From: Lachnospiraceae bacterium
GTDB lineage: Bacteria > Bacillota > Clostridia > Lachnospirales > Anaerotignaceae
Direction: 5' to 3'
Length of the DNA: 9,992 nucleotides
NCBI GenBank assembly: GCA_028695945.1
Contig: JAQVIB010000065.1
Coordinates: 1-9,992 of the forward strand
Part shown: in pieces, positions 1 to 5,438 of the stretch
How positions within the stretch are numbered: position 1 is the stretch's first letter
How the letters are laid out: the number at the start of each line of letters is the position of its first letter
Notes under the pieces: model-generated
Seen by the model: the letters and a program-made list of their open reading frames with translations, nothing else
What the model was told of the DNA's origin: nothing
Database searches by the model: none
Translations under genes and position numbers: made by a program

Positions 1-808
1 CCCACGCTTCTCCTTTATTTATGCATACATAAGAGGCATTTTTGTAGGCAGCCGTCATTTTCCAAAATGGATACTTTATAATTACTGGGGTATTCATGCC
101 GACACCAAGTTCAATAAAAAGTATCTTTTTACTTTTATTTTCTTTCAAAAATTCCTCGTATTTTTTACGGGCAATATGCCACTTTTCGTCCTCAGCAAAA
201 AAATTGTCGCACCGTAAATTCACCGACATATCCCCACCGCAAACAGGGCATTTAGGTATAAGATGCGTTGGGATTTTACAGCCTTTTTGATATTCTAGCA
301 TTTTTCGTACAGCTTCTTCGTTGTTATACAGTTTGTCATGGCATTTATGTGCACACTGAAAATATCCATAATCACCTTGTGTTGCAAATATTCTGTTGTC
401 ATCAAAATTGGCAAGCCAAAACTGATGGTCAACATTTGTTGTAAGAACAAAATAATTTTTCCCCTTAACAAGTTCCAACAAAACCTTATAAACCCTGCCG
501 GCATCAATATCATATCGGTTGCAGTAAATATGCTTACTCCAGTATGCCCATCTTTCCTCCTGTGTGTCAAAAGGATAAAAGCCAGCAGAATACATATCCG
601 TGAAGCCGTAATTTTTTATAAATTCGGTAAAAAAATTTTCAAAACGTTCCCCTGAATAGGTAAGGCCTGCTGCCGTTGAAAGCCCTGAACCGCCGCCAAT
701 AACGATTGCGTCAGCGTAGTTCAGCTGATTTTTTATTTCTTCAATTTTTTCTAAATAGGCTTGTTTTTGGTTCTCATCTTTTCTGTTATTCAAATTGATT
801 AAGCTCAT
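1..808 (-). CDS. Class M (SirTM-like) sirtuin, C-terminus outside window
   Basis: Sir2-family NAD-binding protein; 269 residues are visible and the end is lost at the window edge. Seen: the glycine-rich NAD loop GGGSGLSTAAG (residues 38-48), TTNVDHQF (123-130), and a four-Cys zinc site (C152, C156, C187, C190). Where ordinary sirtuins carry the catalytic His (ELHG), this protein has TQGD with Q144. N125, Q144 and R199 have the same spacing as the catalytic N118/Q137/R192 that I recall for Streptococcus pyogenes SirTM. In that family the enzyme mono-ADP-ribosylates a lipoylated GcvH-like protein during oxidative stress instead of deacetylating. The ATG at 808 follows AAAGGG at 823-818 and lies one base after the stop of the upstream flavin/ferredoxin gene, so the two are probably translationally coupled. 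The macrodomain, GcvH-L and LplA2 partners are not visible and could lie beyond position 1. Family assignment is firm; ADP-ribosylation is inferred. Confidence 0.88.
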   Translation of the reverse strand, partial: MSLINLNNRKDENQKQAYLEKIEEIKNQLNYADAIVIGGGSGLSTAAGLTYSGERFENFFTEFIKNYGFTDMYSAGFYPFDTQEERWAYWSKHIYCNRYDIDAGRVYKVLLELVKGKNYFVLTTNVDHQFWLANFDDNRIFATQGDYGYFQCAHKCHDKLYNNEEAVRKMLEYQKGCKIPTHLIPKCPVCGGDMSVNLRCDNFFAEDEKWHIARKKYEEFLKENKSKKILFIELGVGMNTPVIIKYPFWKMTAAYKNASYVCINKGEAW

Positions 809-809
809 T

Positions 810-1442
810 TTATTCAACCCTTTCCACTGCACCAAAGGGACATACGCTATAGCAATTTCCGCAGTGCAAACAGTGGTTTTGTTCAATCACTACAGGTGTC
901 ACTTCAATATTGATACACTTTTGAGGGCATTTTGAGTAGCAAATTTTACAGCCATTACAATTGGCATTTACAGAATATCCCCTTCGCGTTACCTCACTGT
1001 TTGAACTGCCTATTTTAAAACTGTTTCTTGTTATTGGGTTTGTAGAAAGGTCAAAATATTCGCCTTCTCCCTCATAAAGTTTAAAAACCTGAAGGGCCAG
1101 ACGACTTTCCTTTGTAGGGTATATTTCCGCCATGTATTTGTTTGCTTTAAAAATATCTTCTAGCCTTTCACTGCCGATGTTCTTTATTTTTCCTCTTACA
1201 GAGATAGATTTTTTATGCATCGTACCGGGTTCGTTTGTCATGCCACTTATGGCAACATATTTTTTGTTCATAAGCTGATGATAAAACATCTTTCCTTTTG
1301 CTGTTAAAAAGTATAGGCTATTTTTATCTGTAAGCATAATGTCTATAACTCTTGCGCAGGGAAGTCCTTCTTCGTCAACGGTTGCAAAAACTGTTGAATG
1401 GATTTCGTTTTTAAGTATTTCCAGATATTTTTTTGTATTCAT
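810..1442 (-). CDS. PNPOx-like flavin-binding domain fused to a 2x[4Fe-4S] ferredoxin
   Basis: A 210-aa cytoplasmic redox protein. Residues 1-140 resemble the pyridoxamine-5'-phosphate-oxidase-like split barrel that usually binds FMN or F420: STVFATVDEEGLPCARVID, then YFLTAKGK and a conserved VRGKIK strand. Residues 162-201 are a bacterial ferredoxin domain with C162-x2-C-x2-C-x3-C172-P and C191-x2-C-x2-C-x3-C201-P, enough ligands for two [4Fe-4S] clusters. The expected activity is electron transfer between the clusters and a flavin, but the substrate cannot be read from sequence. The start follows GGTGA six bases upstream. It is the first gene of a two-gene unit with the class M sirtuin and diverges from an HxlR regulator, which suggests induction by oxidative or electrophile stress. 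Domain calls are secure; the physiological role is inferred. Confidence 0.9.
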   Translation of the reverse strand: MNTKKYLEILKNEIHSTVFATVDEEGLPCARVIDIMLTDKNSLYFLTAKGKMFYHQLMNKKYVAISGMTNEPGTMHKKSISVRGKIKNIGSERLEDIFKANKYMAEIYPTKESRLALQVFKLYEGEGEYFDLSTNPITRNSFKIGSSNSEVTRRGYSVNANCNGCKICYSKCPQKCINIEVTPVVIEQNHCLHCGNCYSVCPFGAVERVE

Positions 1443-1455
1443 TTTTTCACCATAT

Positions 1456-1489
1456 TTTATATTGATTTATTTCAAATGTTAAGTATAAT
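1456..1489. promoter_or_regulatory. Overlapping divergent promoters between the PNPOx-ferredoxin gene and hxlR-type gene
   Basis: Plus strand: TTGATT (1462-1467), 16 bases, TATAAT (1484-1489) pointing to the HxlR gene. Minus strand: TTAACA (1483-1478), 16 bases, TATAAA (1461-1456) pointing to the ferredoxin fusion. The two sets overlap, so one bound repressor could control both. AGTATA at 1482-1487 and 1493-1498 and TATACT at 1511-1516 are possible operator half-sites. Box positions are seen; use is inferred. Confidence 0.45.
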
Positions 1490-1537
1490 AAGAGTATATA
1501 CGGCTATTTTTATACTATAAAGAAAAGGGGAGGTTTC

Positions 1538-1861
1538 ATGCCAAAAACCATACCAAACTGTCCTGTTGAAATGACACTTCAGCTTATTGGAGATAAATGG
1601 AAGGTGCTTATCATTAGGGACTTACTCACAGGCACAAAACGTTTTAATGAACTGAAGCGTTCCGTTACAGGTATTACCCAAAAAGTTTTAACAAGCCATC
1701 TGCGGGATATGGAAAACGATGGTTTGGTTATACGTAAGATTTACGCAGAAGTACCACCGAAGGTGGAATATACCCTCACGGAAACAGGTTTAAGCCTTAA
1801 ACCAATACTAGATTCTATGCTTGCATGGGGTACAGATTACAAAACTAAGTATGCGGAATAA
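1538..1861 (+). CDS. HxlR/DUF24 family winged-helix transcriptional regulator
   Basis: A 107-aa cytoplasmic DNA-binding protein of the HxlR (DUF24, MarR-like) family at normal family length. Seen: NCPVEMTLQLIGDKWKVLII at the N-terminus, an RFNELKRSVTGITQKVLTSHL recognition region, then a wing ending in VEYTLTETG, and the terminal LAWG helix. The single Cys8 is at the N-terminal position used for thiol or quinone sensing by relatives such as YodB and HypR; that sensing is known for the family and only inferred here. AAGGGGAGG at 1525-1533 precedes the ATG. It diverges from the PNPOx-ferredoxin/sirtuin unit, its likely target, and is convergent with a second, shorter HxlR-like gene. Confidence 0.93.
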   Translation: MPKTIPNCPVEMTLQLIGDKWKVLIIRDLLTGTKRFNELKRSVTGITQKVLTSHLRDMENDGLVIRKIYAEVPPKVEYTLTETGLSLKPILDSMLAWGTDYKTKYAE

Positions 1862-1869
1862 TATACATT

Positions 1870-1899
1870 AGCACAGCTAAACGCACGGCTATGCTTTTT
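1870..1899 (+). terminator. Intrinsic terminator after the HxlR gene
   Basis: AGCACAGCT (1870-1878) pairs with GGCTATGCT (1887-1895) with one mismatch and one G-U pair, followed by five T and then GTGTTT. It lies nine bases after the HxlR stop and overlaps the tail of the convergent HxlR-like gene, whose TAG is at 1891-1889. Confidence 0.6.
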
Positions 1900-2176
1900 G
1901 TGTTTCTCCCCATATTTTCATACTTTCTATGATACCGCCAAAGCTTCTTCCAAATTCTGTGATTTTATATTCATTCCCCTTTAAGATGGCAATTTTTTCG
2001 TCCAAAATTTCAGATATTATTTCTTTAAACCTTTTCTCGGAAATATTTCCTAAATAATAGTGAAGATTTTCTTTAGCCATATTTTTTTCTGTAAGCCAAC
2101 CGATTGCCATTATTTTTTCTTTGTTGTTTAAAAACATTACTGCCGTTTCTAAGGGGCATTTAGGTGTGCTATTCAA
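1889..2176 (-). CDS. Short HxlR-like regulator with TTG start
   Basis: A 95-aa relative of the HxlR family. KCPLETAVMFLNNKEKIMAI lines up with the start of the neighbouring full-size HxlR protein, and the C-terminal YKITEFGRSFGGIIESMKIWG is the family's last helices. The wing is reduced: the stretch equivalent to RKIYAEVPPKVEY is nearly absent, so DNA binding may be weak or changed. An ATG at 2191-2189 opens the frame, but GGGAGG lies inside codons 2-3 from there; that site is correctly placed for TTG at 2176-2174, which also matches the neighbour's N-terminus. It is the last gene of the SnoaL/PNPOx unit, 58 bases after the previous stop and behind an 18-bp hairpin. It could be a partner or antagonist of the full HxlR protein; this is inference. 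Confidence 0.8.
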   Translation of the reverse strand: MNSTPKCPLETAVMFLNNKEKIMAIGWLTEKNMAKENLHYYLGNISEKRFKEIISEILDEKIAILKGNEYKITEFGRSFGGIIESMKIWGETQKA

Positions 2177-2190
2177 GTTAAAACCTCCCA

Positions 2191-2232
2191 TATGAAGGTA
2201 GTCCGAAGATGATTGTTCGAACTACCTTCATA
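2191..2232. repeat. 18-bp near-perfect inverted repeat
   Basis: Arms 2191-2208 and 2215-2232 match at 16 of 18 positions around a six-base loop; cores are GAAGGTAGT and ACTACCTTC. It begins two bases after the PNPOx stop and ends just before the GGGAGG of the HxlR-like gene. No T-run follows on either strand, so it is more likely an operator, an mRNA-stabilising hairpin or a translation control element than a simple terminator. Confidence 0.7.
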
Positions 2233-2234
2233 AA

Positions 2235-2636
2235 TTAAAGTGAATACTCTTTTGGGGGATTTCCAGAAAAATCGGCAATAACTGCATTTGCATCTTCCAG
2301 ATAAAACACCTCAAAAATGGGATTATCTGCGGTGCTATATTGTCCCTTTACAATTGGGTTCGTCATACAGCCCTCTTTAACATCCATGTTGTTTTCGAAA
2401 ACAGCCTTACCATTAAGCCTTATCCATGCGTATTCTGCATTTGAAATGGAAAGCTCAATGTATGGGTTTGCCTGTATATCCCTATAAACATCTTTTGTAT
2501 TATTTGTACAGAACCAAAGCTTTGCTTCTTTTTCAAAACAAAACATAAATGGACGGCATTTTGCCTTCTCGTCACGGCCTATGGTTGCAAGGTACTGTAC
2601 AGGGTTTTTCTGTAAAAATTCTATGACTTCTTTCAT
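2235..2636 (-). CDS. Pyridoxamine-5'-phosphate-oxidase-like family protein
   Basis: A 133-aa single-domain split-barrel protein of the PNPOx-like superfamily (flavin or F420 binding in characterised members). Seen: NPVQYLATIGRDEKAKCRPF at the N-terminus, KLWFCTNNTKDVYRDIQANP, then YIELSISN and AWIRLNGKAVF, the usual order of strands for this fold, and the length is typical. The substrate is unknown; true pyridoxine phosphate oxidase activity is not implied. ATG at 2636 follows GAGG (2650-2647). It is 31 bases downstream of the secreted SnoaL gene and upstream of the HxlR-like gene, so it probably belongs to that operon. It is the second PNPOx-type protein in 2 kb, each beside an HxlR-type gene. 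Confidence 0.88.
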   Translation of the reverse strand: MKEVIEFLQKNPVQYLATIGRDEKAKCRPFMFCFEKEAKLWFCTNNTKDVYRDIQANPYIELSISNAEYAWIRLNGKAVFENNMDVKEGCMTNPIVKGQYSTADNPIFEVFYLEDANAVIADFSGNPPKEYSL

Positions 2637-2667
2637 ATCAATTCATCCTCTCATATTTACTCGTTTT

Positions 2668-3747
2668 TTAGAATTTACCATTGTCATTTGCCCATGTTGC
2701 TTCGTCAGCGATTGTTTCCATTACATCCCAATGCTCAGCAATCTTTCCATTTTCTACGCGCCATAAATCGTAGTAGCTGGTAGGGGCGCCACCAAATGTT
2801 CCCTCACTTACTGCCAAGACATAGTTACCCTGCGCAAGTACCAAATGAGTTTCATTATAAATCATATCAATACCTGCATTTGCAAGTGCTGTAAGGGCTG
2901 TACCTAAACCAGAAACTCCATCAGCAATTCCTGTATTATGCTGAATGTATTTGTCCCCCTGGAAGTAATCAAGTGTTTTGTCTGAATTATTTCCTTGCAT
3001 TACGTCAAAAAGGAAATTATTTATAAGAACTCTGTTTTCCTCTGTTTTGTCTAAATCCTTAATTTCCATTGAGCCGTCAATCTGGGTGTGTCCAGATGGG
3101 TTAGGCTGTGCCAAAGTAGCAAGGTTATCCCAATGCTCAGCGATTCTTCCGTCTTCAAATCTGAATATATCAAAAGCTACCTGTTCGCCGGCCCCTGCAA
3201 AATTATAAACGTTCTGTAAAAATACATAGTCGCCATCTTCAAAGGCTCTTATGTTTTTAACGGTTGTTTTTGTTTGTGCTGATGCAAGATATTCTATTGA
3301 GCCCACAAAAGAATCTCTTCCTGTGCCATAAGCTAAGTTATGCTGAATATAGTCTTCTTTAAGCGTGTCTTCCGCAACCTGTGTATCACCTGTTGCGAAA
3401 CTATTTATAAGGTTTAATGCCATATCTGTTTTTTTTACTTCTTTAGTATTTTCGCCGAATAAATATGTGTTTAATGCTTCCGAAGAAATCATAGTTTTGC
3501 CGTCAACAAGTGAGGTGCCTATTGAAATTTCACTTCCATTCACTGTTATGGTTTTATCGCCAATAATAAATTTCATTTTGGTTGTGCCATAGGTTACGCG
3601 GACACTTTTGTCTACTGCATCGTAATTTACGATGCCTCCCTTTGCCTCCACTGTACTTCGCAAAGGAACGTTGTCTCCAGCAAATGCTACATTTGTTGCC
3701 ACGGCACTGATAACTGCCGCTGACATAATAACTGCTTTCTTATTCAT
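2668..3747 (-). CDS. Secreted protein with tandem SnoaL-like domains
   Basis: A 359-aa exported protein. Residues 1-23 are a signal peptide (NKK, hydrophobic core, AFA cleavage before GDN). Residues about 26-100 (VPLRSTVEAKGG, then SVRVTYGTTKMKF and GKTMISSEAL) resemble the copper amine oxidase N-terminal-like domain common in clostridial exported proteins. Two SnoaL-like (NTF2-fold) domains follow, about 105-235 and 245-359, each with YIQHN and a matching RFEDGRIAEHWD / RVENGKIAEHWD motif; the pair looks like an internal duplication. The frame stays open upstream to 3891, but only ATG at 3747 has GGGAGG (3760-3755) and gives a signal peptide. It heads an operon with a PNPOx-like gene and an HxlR-like gene. 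SnoaL folds bind or isomerise small cyclic molecules, so a role outside the cell on a redox-active or aromatic compound is possible; this is inference. Confidence 0.88.
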   Translation of the reverse strand: MNKKAVIMSAAVISAVATNVAFAGDNVPLRSTVEAKGGIVNYDAVDKSVRVTYGTTKMKFIIGDKTITVNGSEISIGTSLVDGKTMISSEALNTYLFGENTKEVKKTDMALNLINSFATGDTQVAEDTLKEDYIQHNLAYGTGRDSFVGSIEYLASAQTKTTVKNIRAFEDGDYVFLQNVYNFAGAGEQVAFDIFRFEDGRIAEHWDNLATLAQPNPSGHTQIDGSMEIKDLDKTEENRVLINNFLFDVMQGNNSDKTLDYFQGDKYIQHNTGIADGVSGLGTALTALANAGIDMIYNETHLVLAQGNYVLAVSEGTFGGAPTSYYDLWRVENGKIAEHWDVMETIADEATWANDNGKF

Positions 3748-3827
3748 AATTGAACCTCCCGTTTTAAATGTTTTCTTTTGTTTTTCTATACAAAACGTAT
3801 GATAAGGCAAAACCTGAAATAAAAAAA

Positions 3828-3869
3828 GTACGCACATCAAAGTGGTATGGTTACCTAAAGTATACCTTT
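3828..3869. promoter_or_regulatory. Candidate HxlR-type operator upstream of the SnoaL operon
   Basis: About 80-120 bases before the SnoaL start lies a dyad-rich stretch: GGTAT (3844-3848) and ATACC (3862-3866) frame the palindromes GGTTACC (3849-3855) and GTATAC (3860-3865), with GTAC at 3828-3831. Half-sites of GTA/TAC type are usual for HxlR and MarR regulators. No clean -35/-10 pair was found between it and the gene; a weak TATAGA lies near 3786. Dyads are seen; binding is inferred. Confidence 0.4.
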
Positions 3870-3889
3870 GTAGAAAATCGCTACTTGTC

Positions 3890-4460
3890 ATGTCTAAATT
3901 TAAAACCCAAAAGCCATTTGAATTTTATAATCTTAAAGAAGAAATGACAATGGTAGATGGTGAAATTTGTTACGTGATGAATTGAGATGAGGATATGTTT
4001 GTATAAAAAGGAGTCTGCAAATGCAGAGGGTATAAAGTTTAAGACAAACAGTGAATGAGATCTGTAATTGTTGGGATTGGATAAAGTCTTAGTTATAACC
4101 ACATATAAAGATTATAAAAGCCATAGTTTATAAATAATAAATTAATTCAATTTTGGAACATTAATAGCTGAAACCATTGATATTGCTGAGTTTTTAGTTG
4201 TTCCAACAAAAATAAGGTTAAAAGAACATGGAACAAAAGACTGGAAAAATATGAAGTAAAGGTCCATAAATATTTAAAGATAACTGGGCTTATTTACAGG
4301 TTGACCAATAACCTAAAATAGTTCAGAAGCTTTTGTAAAGGAATACATAGGATAGGCTACAATTAATTGTAGTCTATCCACGATTGGTACTTACAGATTT
4401 TATGAGCGCTTAAGCACGTGAGACTTTGATAGTGCTGAAAAAACCTAAAGCCTGGACAAG
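3890..4460. other. Gene-poor stretch with decayed reading frames
   Basis: No convincing gene on either strand. A 31-codon frame, 3890-3985 (+), begins MSKFKTQKPFEFYNLKEE but has no ribosome site. A 37-codon open stretch, 4146-4259 (+), encoding ETIDIAEFLVVPTKIRLKEH with no start codon, looks like a fragment of a longer protein that I do not recognise. A near-perfect palindrome lies at 4350-4379. The stretch separates the redox genes from the mobile module and may be an old insertion boundary. Confidence 0.5.
4350..4379. repeat. 30-bp near-perfect palindrome
   Basis: GGATAGGCTACAAT (4350-4363) and ATTGTAGTCTATCC (4366-4379) are reverse complements except for one position, which is G-U compatible in RNA, with a two-base loop. 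No T-run follows on either strand. It may be a stem end of a lost element, a protein-binding site or an old terminator. Confidence 0.65.
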
Positions 4461-4469
4461 TATTCATTT

Positions 4470-4646
4470 TTAACGTTTTTCCAGAAACTCCATCAGAGCT
4501 TGTTTCTGTATTCTCCACAACTTACGCCCAAGCCTTGTGGCAGGAATCTCGCCATTGTTAATCAGTTGATATAAGGTGTTTTTAGAGATACCTAAAATCT
4601 CCATCACCTCTTTTGGGGTTAAAATATCTGGGTAATCTTCAAGCAT
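4470..4646 (-). CDS. Excisionase-like helix-turn-helix DNA-binding protein
   Basis: A 58-aa protein of the HTH_17/excisionase type (winged MerR-like fold). Seen: ILTPKEVMEILGISKNTLYQ, then LINNGEIPATRLGRKLWRI and a short final helix KQALMEFLEKR, the full length of the family. Such proteins bend DNA at attachment sites to favour excision, or act as small regulators. The ATG at 4646 follows AAAGGAGG; the frame is open further up to 4712 but has no ribosome site there. A possible promoter on the minus strand is TTACCT (4707-4702) and TATAAA (4683-4678) with 18 bases between. It diverges from the amidoligase operon, and no integrase is beside it, so regulator and excisionase remain equally possible. 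Confidence 0.85.
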   Translation of the reverse strand: MLEDYPDILTPKEVMEILGISKNTLYQLINNGEIPATRLGRKLWRIQKQALMEFLEKR

Positions 4647-4741
4647 GAAGAAACCTCCTTTCGGTTTGTATGGTTTATTTATACCATTGTTGGGGCATTT
4701 AAGGTAAAACAAAACTTTATAAAAATATATTATTATAGTAG

Positions 4742-4794
4742 AAAAGAGCAGATGACAAGGGAAATGAAACTTCCTTTGACCTCTGCTCTTTTTT
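4742..4794 (+). terminator. Intrinsic terminator or attenuator ahead of the amidoligase operon
   Basis: AAAAGAGCAGA (4742-4752) pairs perfectly with TCTGCTCTTTT (4782-4792), followed by a T-run to 4794. It sits between the divergent HTH gene and the peptide/amidoligase operon, about 90 bases before the first start codon. With no gene on the plus strand just upstream, attenuation of the operon's own leader is as likely as plain termination. Confidence 0.75.
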
Positions 4795-4843
4795 GGTTTT
4801 TGAGGAAACGTTGATGTTTAAACCATATTTTCCTGAAAAAACC
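4795..4843 (+). promoter_or_regulatory. Second leader hairpin
   Basis: Directly after the terminator's T-run, GGTTTTTGAGGAAA (4795-4808) can pair with TTTCCTGAAAAAACC (4829-4843) with one bulged base. Two back-to-back hairpins in an untranslated leader suggest conditional read-through, but no alternative pairing that breaks the terminator is obvious. Confidence 0.45.
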
Positions 4844-4882
4844 TGTGGTATTTCTATATTTTATTTAAAGGAGGTTTTACTA

Positions 4883-4981
4883 ATGAGTTGTGGTTGTTGG
4901 TTGAAATTACTATTAAATGCTGTGAAAACGGTGCTGTTACAGATGATTGCATTTTTCAGGGCAAGTACGTCTTACGTCTAA
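4883..4981 (+). CDS. Small Cys-containing peptide, 32 aa
   Basis: An unannotated-type short gene with a perfect ribosome site (AAAGGAGG, 4867-4874) eight bases before the ATG. It starts MSCGCWLKLLL and continues as a hydrophobic, amphipathic helix with few charges (K8, K15, R26), ending TSYV. I do not recognise the family. It is the first gene of a compact operon with a second small peptide, DUF960, amidoligase and class II amidotransferase. The Cys-Gly-Cys start and membrane-like helix suit either a membrane peptide or a substrate that is modified by the downstream enzymes; both are inference. Support for translation comes from the strong ribosome site and position; there is no homology evidence. 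Confidence 0.6.
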   Translation: MSCGCWLKLLLNAVKTVLLQMIAFFRASTSYV

Positions 4982-5026
4982 AAGGGATGTAATTGGACTA
5001 AACAGTTTATGACAGGAGGCTTTATT

Positions 5027-5133
5027 ATGAGAAAATAATCAACATATTTTGGAAGAAGATAACAGGCGGATTCATTGTTATGGCTGCAAGTGCGCTATGT
5101 GCCATTATAGATGCTATTTTGGAGGAGGATTAA
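5027..5133 (+). pseudogene. Second small peptide gene, frame broken (or slipped) at codon 3
   Basis: ACAGGAGG (5011-5018) leads to ATG at 5027, but the frame reads only Met-Arg-Lys and stops at TAA (5036-5038). In the -1 frame, open reading continues from there to TAA at 5131-5133, giving INIFWKKITGG then FIVMAASALCAIIDAILEED. One extra A in the AAAA run at 5032-5035, or a -1 slip of the Lys codon AAA onto the overlapping AAA, would give one 35-aa peptide. The stop codon touches the ATG of the DUF960 gene, and the peptide's last codons contain that gene's GGAGGAGG site, which argues this frame really is (or was) translated. It has a basic aromatic start, a GG pair at residues 14-15 and a hydrophobic second half. 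It may be a pseudogene, a sequencing error in a homopolymer, or true frameshifting. Confidence 0.6.
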
Positions 5134-5424
5134 ATGTTTCAAAATCAACGCTACATCACTAGAGGGGTTTCTGCGGAAATCCCTTTTTGGATACAAATGG
5201 TTTTATGGGTGATGATTGATGCTATGGAAGAGCCCAAGGATTGGTTGCAGGTGTTTCGACTAAAGGGCGAGGGAGATAACTTACATATTATCCATACACA
5301 AGAAGAACCAGTCTATTGCCATGAGGTTACGTTACCCTTAAACGGAGAAAAGGAGTTTACGGCAAAAATATTTGTTATTGATGACACTGACCATTCTACT
5401 ATGCTACTAGCAGAAGAATATTAA
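5134..5424 (+). CDS. DUF960 family protein
   Basis: A 96-aa protein with the pattern of the DUF960 family: QRYITRGVSAEIPFWIQMVL near the start, WLQVFRLK and IIHTQEEP in the middle, and KIFVIDDTDHSTMLLAEEY at the end, full length for the family. Members are frequent on Firmicute plasmids, phages and integrative elements; no biochemical function is known to me. It has the ribosome site GGAGGAGG (5120-5127) inside the preceding peptide frame, whose stop abuts this ATG, so translation is probably coupled. It is followed after 14 bases by the amidoligase gene. A role as a small accessory protein to the amidoligase pair is possible, from context only. Confidence 0.85.
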   Translation: MFQNQRYITRGVSAEIPFWIQMVLWVMIDAMEEPKDWLQVFRLKGEGDNLHIIHTQEEPVYCHEVTLPLNGEKEFTAKIFVIDDTDHSTMLLAEEY

Positions 5425-5438
5425 GGAGGTAAAATTTG

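Noticed and set aside
295..570. Minus-strand open frame of 91 codons
   Set aside because: It lies in a second frame inside the sirtuin gene, which has motifs, a ribosome site and continuous coding from 808; the same applies to plus-strand frames at 96-290 and 338-655.
3748..3891. N-terminal extension of the SnoaL protein to an ATG at 3891
   Set aside because: No ribosome site there, it would bury the signal peptide, and it runs through the operator-like dyads; ATG 3747 has GGGAGG.
3881..4102. Minus-strand 73-codon frame
   Set aside because: No ribosome site, composition unlike the real genes, and no recognisable motif; treated as chance in AT-rich DNA.
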